NCBI GenBank assembly: GCA_003550325.1 | Contig: QKWP01000809.1 | Location: 44,292 to 108,291, forward strand | From: Gigaspora rosea | Lineage: Eukaryota; Glomeromycota; Glomeromycetes; Diversisporales; Gigasporaceae | Length of the DNA: 64,000 nucleotides | Direction: 5' to 3' | Part shown: positions 22,483 through 34,141 of the stretch, one piece after another | How positions within the stretch are numbered: the stretch's first letter is position 1 | Layout of the letters: the number at the start of each line of letters is the position of its first letter | Notes under the pieces: model-generated | Told to the model about the DNA's origin: nothing | What the model saw: only the letters and a program-made list of their open reading frames with translations | Database searches by the model: none | Position numbers and translations under genes: made by a program

Positions 22483-24877
22483 CCGTAAAATTCGGACATG
22501 TGTACCCCTGGTACTTCCATATCTCAAATATGTACCCGGGGTACTTCTATACGGGGGGTATACCGTATTAATAGGGGTACATAAGTCGGGTTATTGTTGA
22601 TTGAACATCTATCGATATTAAGATAATTCATATGCGCCAAGAAACCCTACCAGTAATAATCAGGTAAATTAGGTTTCTATAATGGTATCCATGTGATTGA
22701 TGATATAAGATACCTCTAAAGTTGGAAATTCACATATAAATCGCTTTTTTTTTAAAAAAAAAAAAATGTTTTGCTTAATCGTATTATTTTTTTTTAATCA
22801 TTCTTTCAACCAACGTTTTATTCTTCCAATTGTCCCTTAAACCATTATATTCAAAGATAACCCAATTACCTTGAGCAGGACATCGGCTCTAGGGTTTAAC
22901 CTAACGGCTCGGTAATTGGGATTAAATTTTTTTTTTCCTTTAAATTCGTTGTCTTGGATTTTTTTTTCTCTAATGGCTCGGTAATTTGGTTTAGACTTTT
23001 TTTTATCAAACTTTTACACAAATATATTGTGCAACATTCTCCCTATAATTTCCCTATATAAGTACACGAGTTCCTATCAATGCGTTAAAAAAATGTCTCC
23101 GCGAAGTAAAGTATTACAAAAAAGACTCGCAATATTCGTGTCAAAACTCGTTGTAGCTGGAGTGTTCGTGAAAAACTCATGGTCGTTCATTATTTTGAAC
23201 GTGTTCAAAATGTAGCAGCAACCGCAAGAAAGTTTGATATCGAACGTAAGCAAGTTCGTGACTGGCGAAGCAAGAAGCAAGAACTTTTAAATTCCGTGCC
23301 CTATCTTCTGACACTTAATCGTGGTCGACCAGCTATGTATCCACTTTTAGAAGAAAGGCTAGTTGAATGGATTGAAGAGATTCGTAAAAAACAGATGGCT
23401 ATTACCCGAAACATAGTTGTTACAAGGGCCAAAGCATTAGTTAAAACCAAGAAAATAAAGGATTCATATCCTAATATTAATAATTTTAGGTTTTCTAGTA
23501 GTTGGTTGAATGGATTTTTGTTTCGTAATGATCTATCAAATCATCAGCACACAACAATTTCAAAGCATCTTCCTAAAGATCTTATCGAGCAACAAAGTCA
23601 ATTTCTGAGTCTTGTTTTGTTCAAACGTCGTCAATACAACTATGATATCCAACACATTGGAAATATGGATAAAATGTCCTTATCATTTGACATGCCTTAC
23701 CCTGTAACTCTTGAAAAACGTGGGGCCAAAACTGTTAGCATTCGAACAACCGGTCACGAAAAAACATCTTTTACTGTAATTCTGGGATGCCTTGCGGATG
23801 GAAGAAAGCTTCCTGCAGTGTGTATTTTAAGTTAAAAAATATTCCTCGTGAAACCTTTCCTGAAGATGTTATTATTCGCGTAAATGAAAAAGGATGGTGC
23901 AATGAAAACGAGATGCACTATTGGATAAATAATGTGTGGACTGAGCGTAGTGAATTAAAAAACCCACAATCTCTTCTTATTTTAGATTCGTTTAGAGGTC
24001 ATCTGGTAGATTCCATTAAGCATGAATTCCAAGAAAACAATACTCATCTTGCGGTTATTCCAGCTGGACTAACGAGTAAACTGCAACCTCTTGATGTTGC
24101 GATTAATAAACCCTTTAAAGAAAAGGTACAGTATATTAAAATGGTTTTTTATTTTTTTTTATTTTGAAGAATACTGTATTAACGAATTTTTATACTATAG
24201 GTGCGCTTTCGTTACAATCAATGGATGATTAATAATTCTCATACATTTACGCCTGCTGGACACATTCGAAAGCCATCATATTCCACTTTGGCTCAATGGG
24301 TAGGAGAATCGTGGAATGAAGTTGACCCTCGTATAATTAGAAGAGCCTTTAAATGCTGCGGTATTTCAGTAGAAATGGATGGGTCCGAAGACGATTTGGT
24401 GTTTAATTACGAAATTTTGGGTGAGGATTCAGTCGATACGAATGAAGAAGAAGCGTTGAATTTCGATGATAATAATGATGAATATGAAGAAATTAGGGTC
24501 GATAATGATTGGGAATAATGGTCGAATTCTATAATTTTTTTTCTTTCAAATAAAGCTGATTCATTGCTATGTAAAAGTTTGCTTATATCAAATGAATCGT
24601 GTACGTTTTGCTAATATTTGATATGAAAAAATGTGTATCGTATTAATAATATCATGTCCGCAGTCAAATATATTAAAAATTAAACTAGAGTTTGTTATAT
24701 TAAATGCGTGACTAATTGCAATTCAAATTGAAAAACCGGTTTTTCATAACTTTGAAATTGTGTATGACGATCGCACTATTAGGAGTATATTTAATACCCG
24801 GGTATAAGTCACCGTCGGGCCTCTCAAACTGACAAGGGGTACACCGCACAGGGGGGTACCATGTCCGAATTTTACGG
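22483..24877 (+). mobile_element. pogo/Fot-like DNA transposon with TA duplication
   Basis: TA lies at 22481-22482 and 24878-24879. The inverted ends read CCGTAAAATTCGGACATG inward, perfect over 18 bases. Subterminal GGGGTACC/TACCCCGGG motifs occur on both sides. The interior encodes one transposase on the plus strand. TA duplication, terminal repeats and DDE_1 transposase agree with the pogo branch of Tc1/mariner. Confidence 0.92.
23093..24518 (+). pseudogene. pogo-like transposase (HTH plus DDE_1), one intron, two 1-nt frameshifts
   Basis: ATG 23093 gives a short basic start. At the A-run near 23116 the reading must shift by one base to enter TRCSWSVREKLMVVHYFERV, an HTH with a KQVRDW recognition segment near 23250. 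A CENP-B/Tc5-type second DNA-binding region follows (RGRPAMYPLLEERLVEWI). The DDE_1 domain shows NMDKMSLSFDMP (first Asp), LLILDSFRGH (second, about 23986) and LQPLDVAINKPFK (third, about 24091). A second 1-nt shift at a T-run near 23829 joins ADGRKLPAVCI to FKLK. A 75-bp intron (24126-24200, GT...AG) is followed by a final exon ending at TAA 24516-24518 with an acidic tail. Both shifts are one base short in a homopolymer, so sequencing error in a live copy is possible. Confidence 0.88.
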
Positions 24878-25033
24878 TAAGTAATCAAGTTGTATAGATC
24901 AAATATTTATAGATCTAATAAGTGATCGAGTTAGACAAATAAAATGAATAGAGCTTCGGATTAAGGATCAAATACTTGATTCTAGATAAAATAAATGATG
25001 TATTTACTTCAAAATATTGTATCTATAAATCCT

Positions 25034-26384
25034 ACTGTATTGACGCGAAATAACACACTCCTGCGCGTTAATTTGAGTATACAGTCATAGGACATGTCAC
25101 ACTTGCTGATATATAAGTGTTAGTTTATAATAAAAATTATAATAAAAACATATAAATTTACTATAAACTTTAAGCCTCACATTATTTTCAACTTACATAT
25201 TAACTTTTTTCAAATTTTGGGATTAAGCATATTGAAGATAGTAGATTAAGGTTACTTAGAACACTTTTTTTAAAATTTTGCAAATTTTGCATATTTCTTA
25301 AAAAAATTTTTTAAAAAGAGAAAGATTTCTAGTTTTAAAAGTGTTATTATATGTAATATTTTATGCTAAACAAAGTTTACTTAGACGACAAAATAGGTTG
25401 TCTTAGTAAAAAAAAATAAGTTAGCTATATGCTAAAGTTAAAAATTTTTGGTTTGTAATATAAACCCTTCTTTTGTCAAGATAACCTGCTTTGGGTTTCT
25501 AAGTAAACCTGTTCAGCATGTAATTCAACTTGTATGAGGTCAAAAACGCATTTTCTCAACCCTTTACTAAGTGAAAAATAGTGTTAAGTTAGAAAAAATT
25601 TTTCAAAAGAAAAATTTTTTTCTAACTTTAATCCCATTATTCATTTAGTAAAAGATTCGAGAAAACGCGGTTTAACCTCATTACAAGTTGAATTACATGC
25701 TGAACAAGTTTACTTAGAAACCCAAAGCAGGTTATCTTGACAAAAAAGGGTTTATATTACAAACCAAAAATTTTTAACTTTAGCATGTAGCTAACTTATT
25801 TTTTTACTAAGACAACCTATTTTGTCGTCTAAGTAAACTTCGTTCAGCATAAAATTCTACATATAATACACTTTTAAAACTAGAAATCTTTTTCTTTTAA
25901 AAAAATTTTTTAAGAAAATATGCAAAATTTGCAAAATTTTAAAAAAGTTTAGAAGTAACCTTAATCTACTATCTTCAATATGCTTAATCCCAAAATAGAA
26001 AAAAGTTAATATGTAAGTTGAAAATAATGTGAGGCTTAAAGTTTATAGCAAATTTATATGTTTTTATTATATAATTTTTATTATAATTTATCACCCAGCG
26101 TGACATGTCCTATGACTGATATGCACGTTATTTCGAGAACGCGTTATTTTGAAAACAAATATAAATTTTATGCATCTTCTTAATAAAAAATCCTAACAAA
26201 AAGATGCTACGAAAGTAGGTTTACTTAGTACTAACTCTACTTTCGGAGCATTTATTTTATTAATATGGGGCGCGCGTTATTTTGGGACGCGCATGGGCAT
26301 TATTTTGAAGCCATATATATGTTATTTTTTGGGGACGCGATTTTCGAATTAACGCCAATGCCTGCTATTTCGCGACAATACGGT
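25034..26384. mobile_element. TIR element with CGCGAAATAAC ends containing a large foldback
   Basis: TACTGTATTGACGCGAAATA near 25034 matches the complement of the right end near 26384 (CCGTATTGTCGCGAAATA). A third related end lies at 27275-27325. The duplication is unclear (TA versus TG). The palindrome at 25082-26118 sits inside. Confidence 0.5.
25082..26118. repeat. 1.04 kb near-perfect palindrome (foldback element)
   Basis: The arms begin CAGTCATAGGACATGTCAC and mirror each other around about 25604 (AAAAATTTTTCAAAAGAAAAATTTTT). They are about 510 bp each with scattered mismatches. The trinucleotide ATA flanks both ends (25079-25081, 26119-26121). The CAGTC end resembles Tc1/mariner termini. 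There is no coding capacity. Confidence 0.85.
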
Positions 26385-27389
26385 GTTTTTTTTAAGGCAT
26401 ATACCATAATTGCTTAATGGTAGATATTATCAAAAGGTCAATTTACTAACTGGAACTTCTATTTACAGTAATTTTCTGATTCAGAATTTTTAAGATAGAA
26501 AATGGGACCCTTTAAATTTACACTTATTTGCGAAGTAAGTTAATTATGAAAATACCCCAACAGTGTTGACATTTGGACTATGTCCAACGAAAATTTTATT
26601 TGGACTTGGACAAATATGGACATGGACCAATCCAAAAAGTTTTCATGTTTATATATTTCATTGCTGAAAGTTTCGGAGTACGTCGTAGTTCCTTATTGAT
26701 TTTAGCACACTTTTTGCTTATTATATTCGAAATATTTCGGAAGTGTTAGATTATTCGTCTGATTTGGACTAGGTACTTTATGACCAGTGTTTTAAGATTC
26801 AAACTTAACATTATGCTCTCAAAAAAGCTTAATTTAATTATCAGTGTTCTCAAAAATTTTATAACAATTGTAATTAAACGCACCTATGGTGTTTTACACC
26901 TATCATATTGTTTTTATTTTTTTTTAGATATTCTAAGTTTTGTTAAAAAATTTTCATGTTAGGGTTAGTATTTAGGTTAGGGTAGAGCTTGAGAAAGGTT
27001 TTTGAGGTCATAGACATTTTCAACTAATACACCCCTCGTTAAATTTTTGTGATAGTGTATACATAGGGGTGTAAAACACCTTGGGTGTATTTTAATAAAA
27101 GTCATTTCATAATGTTCATTATTAAGTTATAGTGAACATTAATTTTTTAATAATGCTCACAATTTTAGTTAAGCATTTTTACAGGTTAAATCTTTATATG
27201 ATATAAAAATAATAATTTACAGGTGTGTAATTTCGTATTTTGGCCTAAATTACGCTAAATTCGGGCCAAATTTCGAAATAACGCCCCTGCGCGTTAATTC
27301 GCGAAAATACTGTATTATTTTCTAGATACTTTAAAATCTAATCTAAAAAAAAAAAAAAATCTATTTTAAAATATTCGCGCGAGACAAGG
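26385..27389. other. gene-free AT-rich region with TE relics
   Basis: CAGTGTTTTAAGATTCAAAC near 26786 resembles the left end of the 220-bp MITE at 32826, but no matching right end was found. GGAC-rich phrases occur at 26570-26635 and a degenerate telomere-like TTAGGGTTAG at 26960. Confidence 0.5.
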
Positions 27390-28030
27390 GCGCATTTGTT
27401 GCTTTATTTAAACTCCAAGTTAATGTATAGAATATCCAAAGTTCATTAGTAATAATGGTAAACTTCCAAAAATGGCATCTAATTCATTATTAATATTAGC
27501 ACATGGTGCACTTCAAGTAGAAGTGAAATTAATCCATTGTTGTTCAATTATATCAAATCGGTTAACGAACGATTGATTATAAGGACTACCACCAAAAATA
27601 ATCCATTGTTGTTCAATTGATTAACGAACGATTGATTATTAGAACTACCACCAAAAATAATCCATTGTTGTTCAATTATATCAAATTGATTAACGAACGA
27701 TTGATTATAAGGACTACCACCAAAAATAAAAATTTGACTACGGTACTATTTTTTCTACCAATACATACTATATATGTTCTTTCCAAGGACCACCAGAATA
27801 AGTAAGATCAACCCATAGTATTGAGTCATTATCAGTTGTTGTAAATGGTTTAAAAACGTCCAAATAAAAGAATTCATTCGTAGTGTTAATAGAACCATTA
27901 TTAATTAAGTATCACCACAATAAAATAGATTTCCATCTATAAGGACTGTGGAATGAAAATATCTTTCATTTGAAATAAAAGCAGCAAATGTAAAAATAAA
28001 ATCTGAGAAAAACTCGAGTATAAAATCAAA
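27390..28030 (-). pseudogene. Kelch-repeat protein remnant
   Basis: Minus-strand frames give, in order, a hydrophobic start with FTFAAFISNERYFHSTVLIDGNLFYCGD, then NEFFYLDVFKPFTTTDNDSILWVDLTYSGGPW, then IFGGSPYNQSFVNQFDIIEQQW, and finally NELWIFYTLTWSL near 27430. These are typical Kelch blades (GG plus YNQS...W). Several stops and frame changes separate them, so the gene is dead. A signal-peptide-like start suggests the parent was secreted or membrane-anchored. Parts of the IFGG/QQW blade are triplicated (27531-27728). Confidence 0.78.
27531..27728. repeat. three tandem copies of a 54-66 bp Kelch-derived unit
   Basis: Each unit contains AATAATCCATTGTTGTTCAA and AACGAACGATTGATTAT. The middle one lacks 12 bases (TATATCAAATCG equivalent), a multiple of three. 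Confidence 0.88.
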
Positions 28031-28514
28031 AGTATATTACTCATATAATGTTGGTATTGTGCTATCTGAATAGTTCTTAATCTCTGCGCATCGACCAATT
28101 TGGGTTGAGCCCAAAATCAGCAAATTAAAAATAAGATTAATAAACTAGATAACAAAGGTTAGAACAAATATAATTATGATATGGTGACTAAGATACTTAA
28201 TATGTGAGCGATGCTAAGCAAAAAATTTTAAATAATGTTTTTGTATATATGATAAGTTTAGTTAATTTAATGTTATTATTTAAATTTAAACCTATAAGAT
28301 TAAAATGGAAATGGTTAAAATGATAAATTCAAAAAAATAATTGAATTGAAGTTAAATAAGTTTTTAAATTATGTACAAAACGACTGAATTCTTTAATGAC
28401 GAACAATATCCAAAATAGATTCTGTCAAAAGTTATTGTATAAGCATATAAAAAATTGTACGCCAAATGATTATCATATCTGATATAATATTTGAAGCGAG
28501 CCTTACCTTATTTG

Positions 28515-28690
28515 TAGTTCGAAGTTTCTGCACTTTTTGTACTGTATTTTCTGAACTGTACTTTATGTACCTTTTGCACTGAACTTTCTGTATTATGTGC
28601 ACCTTCCGAACTTTTCGACTTTTCTGCATTATTCGTACCAAACTTTTTGCACTTCTTGAATTTTATGTATCTTCCGCACTTTTCGAGCTT
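28515..28690. repeat. degenerate short tandem repeat (TTTCTGCACTTT-like)
   Basis: Units of roughly 15-20 bp such as TTCTGCACTTTTTGTACTG recur with drift. The apparent minus-strand ORF here (KVRKVHIIQKVQ...) is only a product of the repeat. Confidence 0.6.
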
Positions 28691-28699
28691 GGTCATTAT

Positions 28700-29345
28700 C
28701 TATCTTTAGTCAGTTCTTATGATGTAATTAAATAGCCGAAAAAGTATAAAAGCGCTACCTCTGTTCTTTCGATAAAAAACAACTCAATACGAGTTAAACT
28801 TGGTTGAGTAATATCTTCGGAATTAGAGTAGAAATGTTAAAAGCTCAAAGTAGTTAATCCTTGATCCAAAAATTATTCGTTTTGTAATCGATATACCTTG
28901 ACACCCTATAATAAAATCATCGTCCCTCGTAAAATCATCGTATTTTGTGCTACCGTGACTATCGAGAAAATAGAAAAGTAAAAGAGATCAATTACCCTAT
29001 TTATAAGACATCATAATTGATTAAAACATTGATTGCCTCATATATTGAACAATACCTGATCCCTTGATTATTAATTTACGATCGAACCCCGTGATTCTTA
29101 TTGTTGATCGATCCCGTGACGTCACGAGACATCGGTAAGAAACTTAACGATGAAAATTCCGGGACAGTAACCCTATGAAAACTCGATACACGGGAATGCA
29201 TGTAAAAATACGAAATTGTATGCGGGTAAGCAAGGGTTTCATAATCACTGCGGAAACTGCACGGAAACTGATCATCCAAAAAATTTAATACACTTTATCA
29301 CACGAAATATTGAAATCCGTGTACTATCGTGCATAGCATTATCCC
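28700..29345. other. gene-free
   Basis: A TATAAAAGCGC box occurs at 28745 without a following gene that I can support. Short frames at 29076-29455 lack recognisable domains. Confidence 0.5.
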
Positions 29346-29349
29346 TTAA

Positions 29350-30655
29350 ACGGGTTTGCAGGCAAATTTGCCTGCAATTTCTAAATTTAGATGAAGATCT
29401 TTCCATAATTTTTTACAGAATCGCCCTATTATCTTTCCATTTCACGTGCGCATAAATTAGCATTCTATTAACTTATTTGGCTAATTACTTACAATTACGG
29501 CTAGTCAAAAAGTGCGGAATTAACTCTTAAAGTATTTCTTTAAATTTTCCCACGTTATGATATTTTTATCGAATATCGGCTCTTTTTTTTTTTTGATAAA
29601 TTTTTTTTCACAATGGAGACTACGGTTTTTAATGTGAAACCATTTTATCATCGTCATACTTAATTTTTAGTATTTTTTTTCACTTGAACAAATTAATACA
29701 ACCGTTCTGAATACGAATAAGTATGCTTATTTGAAAGGTGCAGGAAATGGACGTAGATGGGAAGAGTTAACAGTAGGAGAATTTATTATTTGGTTAGCTA
29801 TATTAAAATATACTGGTATTTTTAAATTACCCAGTATTAGAAATTATTGGAATAAAGATAGCAAGTTTCCATAGTGCAAGATAACGGTTTTTATGACGTT
29901 ACTTCGCCTTGAACAAGTATTTTCACTTAATTTTACAACAAATATTTTTTTATATTAAATTTATTAAATTATTTAATTGTTTTTTTAAATTTAGATTAAA
30001 CGTTTTATGCATATTTTAGACTGCACTACCTCGCATTTGTATTGGTATTCTAAATTAGATCCACTGACAATGAAAAAGCATCCAAGAACCCATCACAATC
30101 TCAGATCTATTGTACTAAGTGTAACGTGCCTTTATGTTGTAATAAGGAAAGAAGCAATTGTTTTAAGAATTACCATACCTATACTTAAAAAAAAAAATAA
30201 TTAATACGTAGTTTCTTTTTTTTCTTTTTTTTTATTAAATGGTTTAAAACTTTGTAATTTTTGCAAAATTATTACTTTTTTCTGCTCCTATGCGATGTCA
30301 AAATATTTTATTTCTAAATTACAAAGCAACAATAATAAAATTTATTTCTTATTTTAAATTTTATGTTTTTTACTAAGGTTTCCTATAGGTGCGATCAAAA
30401 TATAGCGCGAAAATTAAAGATTATTAGTAAATTTTTTGTGAGATCAGCACTTGATTAAAAATAGTCGATCTTGCAAATGTAGATATTACGTAACTTTTAT
30501 ATAATAGCATGAAAGTAAAAGTTTAAATTATTTGCAAAGTCAATTGGTTATATATAATAAAAATCTTCTTGCGCAAAACTTAAATTTTATAAAATTTTAT
30601 ATATAGCATAATCAAAGAAAAATTGCAGGCAATTTGCCTGCAATTACTTACCGTT
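29350..30655 (+). mobile_element. piggyBac deletion derivative bounded by TTAA
   Basis: TTAA lies at 29346-29349 and 30656-30659. Both ends begin ACGG inward and carry the palindrome TTGCAGGCAAATTTGCCTGC close to the terminus. At 29671-29925 an N-terminal transposase block survives (WEELTVGEFIIWLAILKYTGIFKLPS, interrupted by a TAG). At about 30090-30170 the C-terminal Cys-rich part (YCTKCNVPLCCNKE) survives in another frame. The catalytic core is gone. It is related to, but distinct from, the 16965 element. Confidence 0.83.
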
Positions 30656-30711
30656 TAAGGGATAACCATTTATTGACGTGTATTAATCTAATGATCACAT
30701 AATTTCCGTGC

Positions 30712-31041
30712 ACTAACGTGACAATCGTTAAGATTCTTAACGATCATAAATTTCGTGCACTAACGTGCACAATCGTTAAGATTCTTAACGATCATAATTT
30801 TCGTGCACTGACATGCATAATCGTTAAGATTCTTAACGATCATAATCATAATTTTCGTGCTTTGACGTGCACAATCGTTAAGATTCTTAACGAAAGTTTC
30901 AGTTCACTGACGTAACGATCATCACAATCGTTAAGGTTCTTAACGATCATTTCTGTACAAAATGTATGATCATCACAATCGTTAAGACTCCTTAACGATC
31001 ATAATTTCAGTGCATTAATATCGTGATCGTCACAATCGTTA
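30712..31041. repeat. tandem array of hairpin units, ATCGTTAAG-ATT-CTTAACGAT
   Basis: Six complete and one truncated copies start at about 30724, 30772, 30819, 30874, 30927, 30978 and 31035, i.e. 47-57 bp apart. Each has a 9-bp stem and 3-nt loop, with CGTGCACTAACGTGCAC-like linkers in the first half. The loop drifts (ATT, GTT, ACTC) while the stems stay mostly intact. The array runs into the assembly gap. Confidence 0.88.
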
Positions 31042-31759
31042 NNNNNNNNNNNNNNNNNNNNNNNNNNNNNNNNNNNNNNNNNNNNNNNNNNNNNNNNNNN
31101 NNNNNNNNNNNNNNNNNNNNNNNNNNNNNNNNNNNNNNNNNNNNNNNNNNNNNNNNNNNNNNNNNNNNNNNNNNNNNNNNNNNNNNNNNNNNNNNNNNNN
31201 NNNNNNNNNNNNNNNNNNNNNNNNNNNNNNNNNNNNNNNNNNNNNNNNNNNNNNNNNNNNNNNNNNNNNNNNNNNNNNNNNNNNNNNNNNNNNNNNNNNN
31301 NNNNNNNNNNNNNNNNNNNNNNNNNNNNNNNNNNNNNNNNNNNNNNNNNNNNNNNNNNNNNNNNNNNNNNNNNNNNNNNNNNNNNNNNNNNNNNNNNNNN
31401 NNNNNNNNNNNNNNNNNNNNNNNNNNNNNNNNNNNNNNNNNNNNNNNNNNNNNNNNNNNNNNNNNNNNNNNNNNNNNNNNNNNNNNNNNNNNNNNNNNNN
31501 NNNNNNNNNNNNNNNNNNNNNNNNNNNNNNNNNNNNNNNNNNNNNNNNNNNNNNNNNNNNNNNNNNNNNNNNNNNNNNNNNNNNNNNNNNNNNNNNNNNN
31601 NNNNNNNNNNNNNNNNNNNNNNNNNNNNNNNNNNNNNNNNNNNNNNNNNNNNNNNNNNNNNNNNNNNNNNNNNNNNNNNNNNNNNNNNNNNNNNNNNNNN
31701 NNNNNNNNNNNNNNNNNNNNNNNNNNNNNNNNNNNNNNNNNNNNNNNNNNNNNNNNNNN
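31042..31759. other. assembly gap (718 N)
   Basis: The gap begins inside the hairpin tandem array, so the array is probably longer than shown. Confidence 0.99.
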
Positions 31760-32370
31760 GGTAGTTTTAGTAATTAGAAGTATTTTCTTATTCGCATGTA
31801 AATTATTAAATTAAACTATTTGTATTATAAAATTTAATTAATAAAATAATTAAATAATTAAGTTATTTAATAAAATACAAAATTTAGTTAATAAAACTTA
31901 TAAAATTTAGTTAATAAAATAATAAAATTTAGTTAATAAAAATAATGCATATACGATATATGTTATTATGTATATAATGTATGGACATATGCTATTATAT
32001 GTTACCTGCACGTAATATGCACGAGACAATGCACGAGAAAACACATAAAATTGCACGTAAGTACGTGCAGCATTGCACGGAATCCGCGCCCTTTTACGTG
32101 CCATGAACTTGCTTTCCCGTGCATTGTCCCATGTATATTTATGTGCAGGTTTGTGTGGTCACGTATTCAAACTTTTCCGTGTATTTCAGTATTATTCTGT
32201 GCTGTAATTTCTCATAGGGTAAGGACAGTGCAATTCATGTGATATTACTAAAACACTTACTAAAATCCTAACCCTAACTGTCCTTAACTAACTATTTACG
32301 TGATTTTCTCTGTCACCAAGAACTGTCCGATCAAATTCCATGCCAAAACCTAGATCACATGATCACGTGA
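31760..32370. other. gene-free, TGCACG-rich repeat
   Basis: A (TTTAGTTAATAAAAT)-like low-complexity stretch at 31850-31940 is followed by many TGCACG/CGTGCA motifs at 32000-32180, related to the cluster at 14590-15000. Confidence 0.5.
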
Positions 32371-32825
32371 GTCACTCGAATTATATTTTCGGTTCACCTT
32401 CGCTCTTTTCAAATCATAATATACTCGTCATCTGTTTGTACTCCTTTTATTAAGTACGAGGGCTCTTCAGAAAACTACGCAACATGTAGTAAAGTTTGTA
32501 ACAGTAACTCATGATAGAAATTATAATAATTACAACGTGAACTACGTAACTCAGCCCTAACTGATTATTAGAATAGCGAGCAAACTTTGTATGAGAATTT
32601 TATAGTAATAGTAAACATGATAGAAATCAAAATAATTTCGATGCAAACTCAACCTTAAAACGTATTATGTGTCGAGTAGGTTTGTAACAGAATTTTTATA
32701 GAAACTATGATAAAAGTCATGATAATTCCAACACAACTAACTCTCCTTTCATTGTTACCGAAATGGCACACAAACCTTGTATATTATATATTCGATAAAC
32801 TTTGCTAAAAACACTTAAGTACAAT

Positions 32826-33045
32826 CAATGTTTAAAATTCAAATTTGGTTTTATGTTCTCAAAAAGAACTTTTTTAATTTTTTAATGTTCTTAGTAAAAT
32901 TTTAATGTTCTTTATATAAGAAAATTAAAAAATTTTTAATATTAAAAGAATTTATTGAATGTTCTCAAATAGAGAACATATTTTAATAATTTATGTTCCC
33001 AAAAATTGTGTAATGTTCTCTGAGAACACTGAATTTTAAACACTG
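32826..33045. mobile_element. 220-bp hAT-like MITE, duplication AGTACAAT
   Basis: The ends read CAATGTTTAAAATTCA and CAGTGTTTAAAATTCA inward. AGTACAAT flanks both sides (32818-32825, 33046-33053). The inverted-repeat partner arm lacks it, which gives the empty site directly. Confidence 0.9.
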
Positions 33046-33257
33046 AGTACAATACCTCTATCAATGGATCCAATAAAAGAATTTGATTGGTTTGTCTGAT
33101 CAAATGACCAATCAAATTCTTTAACGAATTTATTAAGTGATTTCTCTAAGTAAGAGGGGGGGGTAACGTAAACCACCGAATTAAATTGGTCTGGCCTTAA
33201 GTGTAACATAACACGATCAGGAAAATGAGCAGACGTTCGTTCCGTATAAGGAACCTC

Positions 33258-34068
33258 TAGTGATGGGCAACGTGCGGGATGCGCGGGATTTAAAACACCC
33301 GCGCGGGATTTTTAATATAAGATTGTCTGGCCTGCGTTAGAAATCATCTGGCCCGCATTATCAAATTATCCGGCCTGCTTTAACATAAGTGGGCCAATCC
33401 TAATTAGTATTTGATGTAAATAAAAATATTATGTACGCATTAACTTTTGATTTGTTTCTCGTTCCACATATATACGTACGTACGTACAGAGATAATGCGC
33501 AAACTGTATATTGAAATATATTTTTTAAATTGTCATTATTAATAAAGTGGGAATCTATTATTGATTATTATTGAGTATAAAAGTGACTATTTGGTCAGAA
33601 ATTATAAGCCCGATTATTTTTTATGAGTCGTTTATGAATTTTTGTATGTACATAACCCTTATTACTTATAAATTTTAGCACATTTATACCTCGTTATGCA
33701 CCTAATTACTTATAAATTTTTATACTCTTATATGATTTGATCGCTTTGTTACCATTATAATTTTTAAATATAATAATATTTTAAAAACAAATTGATAAAA
33801 TTAAGACAAATCTGAATTGATAAATTTAATAATTATAAGATTCAAATGTTTTAAAAGTATGCAAAATCTATATAAGCATTATATTTGTAATAAAATGCAG
33901 TAAGATTTATAAGAAATGATTATTATTTTAACGAGAAATTACATTCCTAGTGATGATATATATATATATTTTTTAATCGTGAAAAATTCGGAAACTCTAC
34001 TCGATCCCGCGAATCCCGCGCAGATCCCGCGCGGGATTTTTAAAAAAATCGGAATTTGCCCATCACTA
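33258..34068. mobile_element. 811-bp hAT-like MITE with TAGTGATGGGCAA ends
   Basis: TAGTGATGGGCAA at the left is mirrored by TTGCCCATCACTA at the right. The flanks GGAACCTC (33250-33257) and GGAACCAC (34069-34076) match at seven of eight positions. GC-rich CGCGGGAT motifs follow inside both ends. A second copy starts at 63425. Confidence 0.88.
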
Positions 34069-34141
34069 GGAACCACCATTAACGCTTTAATAAAAAGTTT
34101 TCCTTGAGTAATTTTACTATACGACTTGGTAAAATCTGACC

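Noticed and set aside
26782..27190. Possible second copy of the 220-bp MITE
   Set aside because: The left end is similar, but a right end and an 8-bp duplication could not be located.
28432..28696. Two minus-strand ORFs rich in Lys/Val
   Set aside because: They are by-products of a degenerate short tandem repeat.
30712..31041. CRISPR-like regular repeats
   Set aside because: The organism is eukaryotic, spacing varies, the 'spacers' are related to each other, and no cas genes are present. It is a tandem hairpin array.
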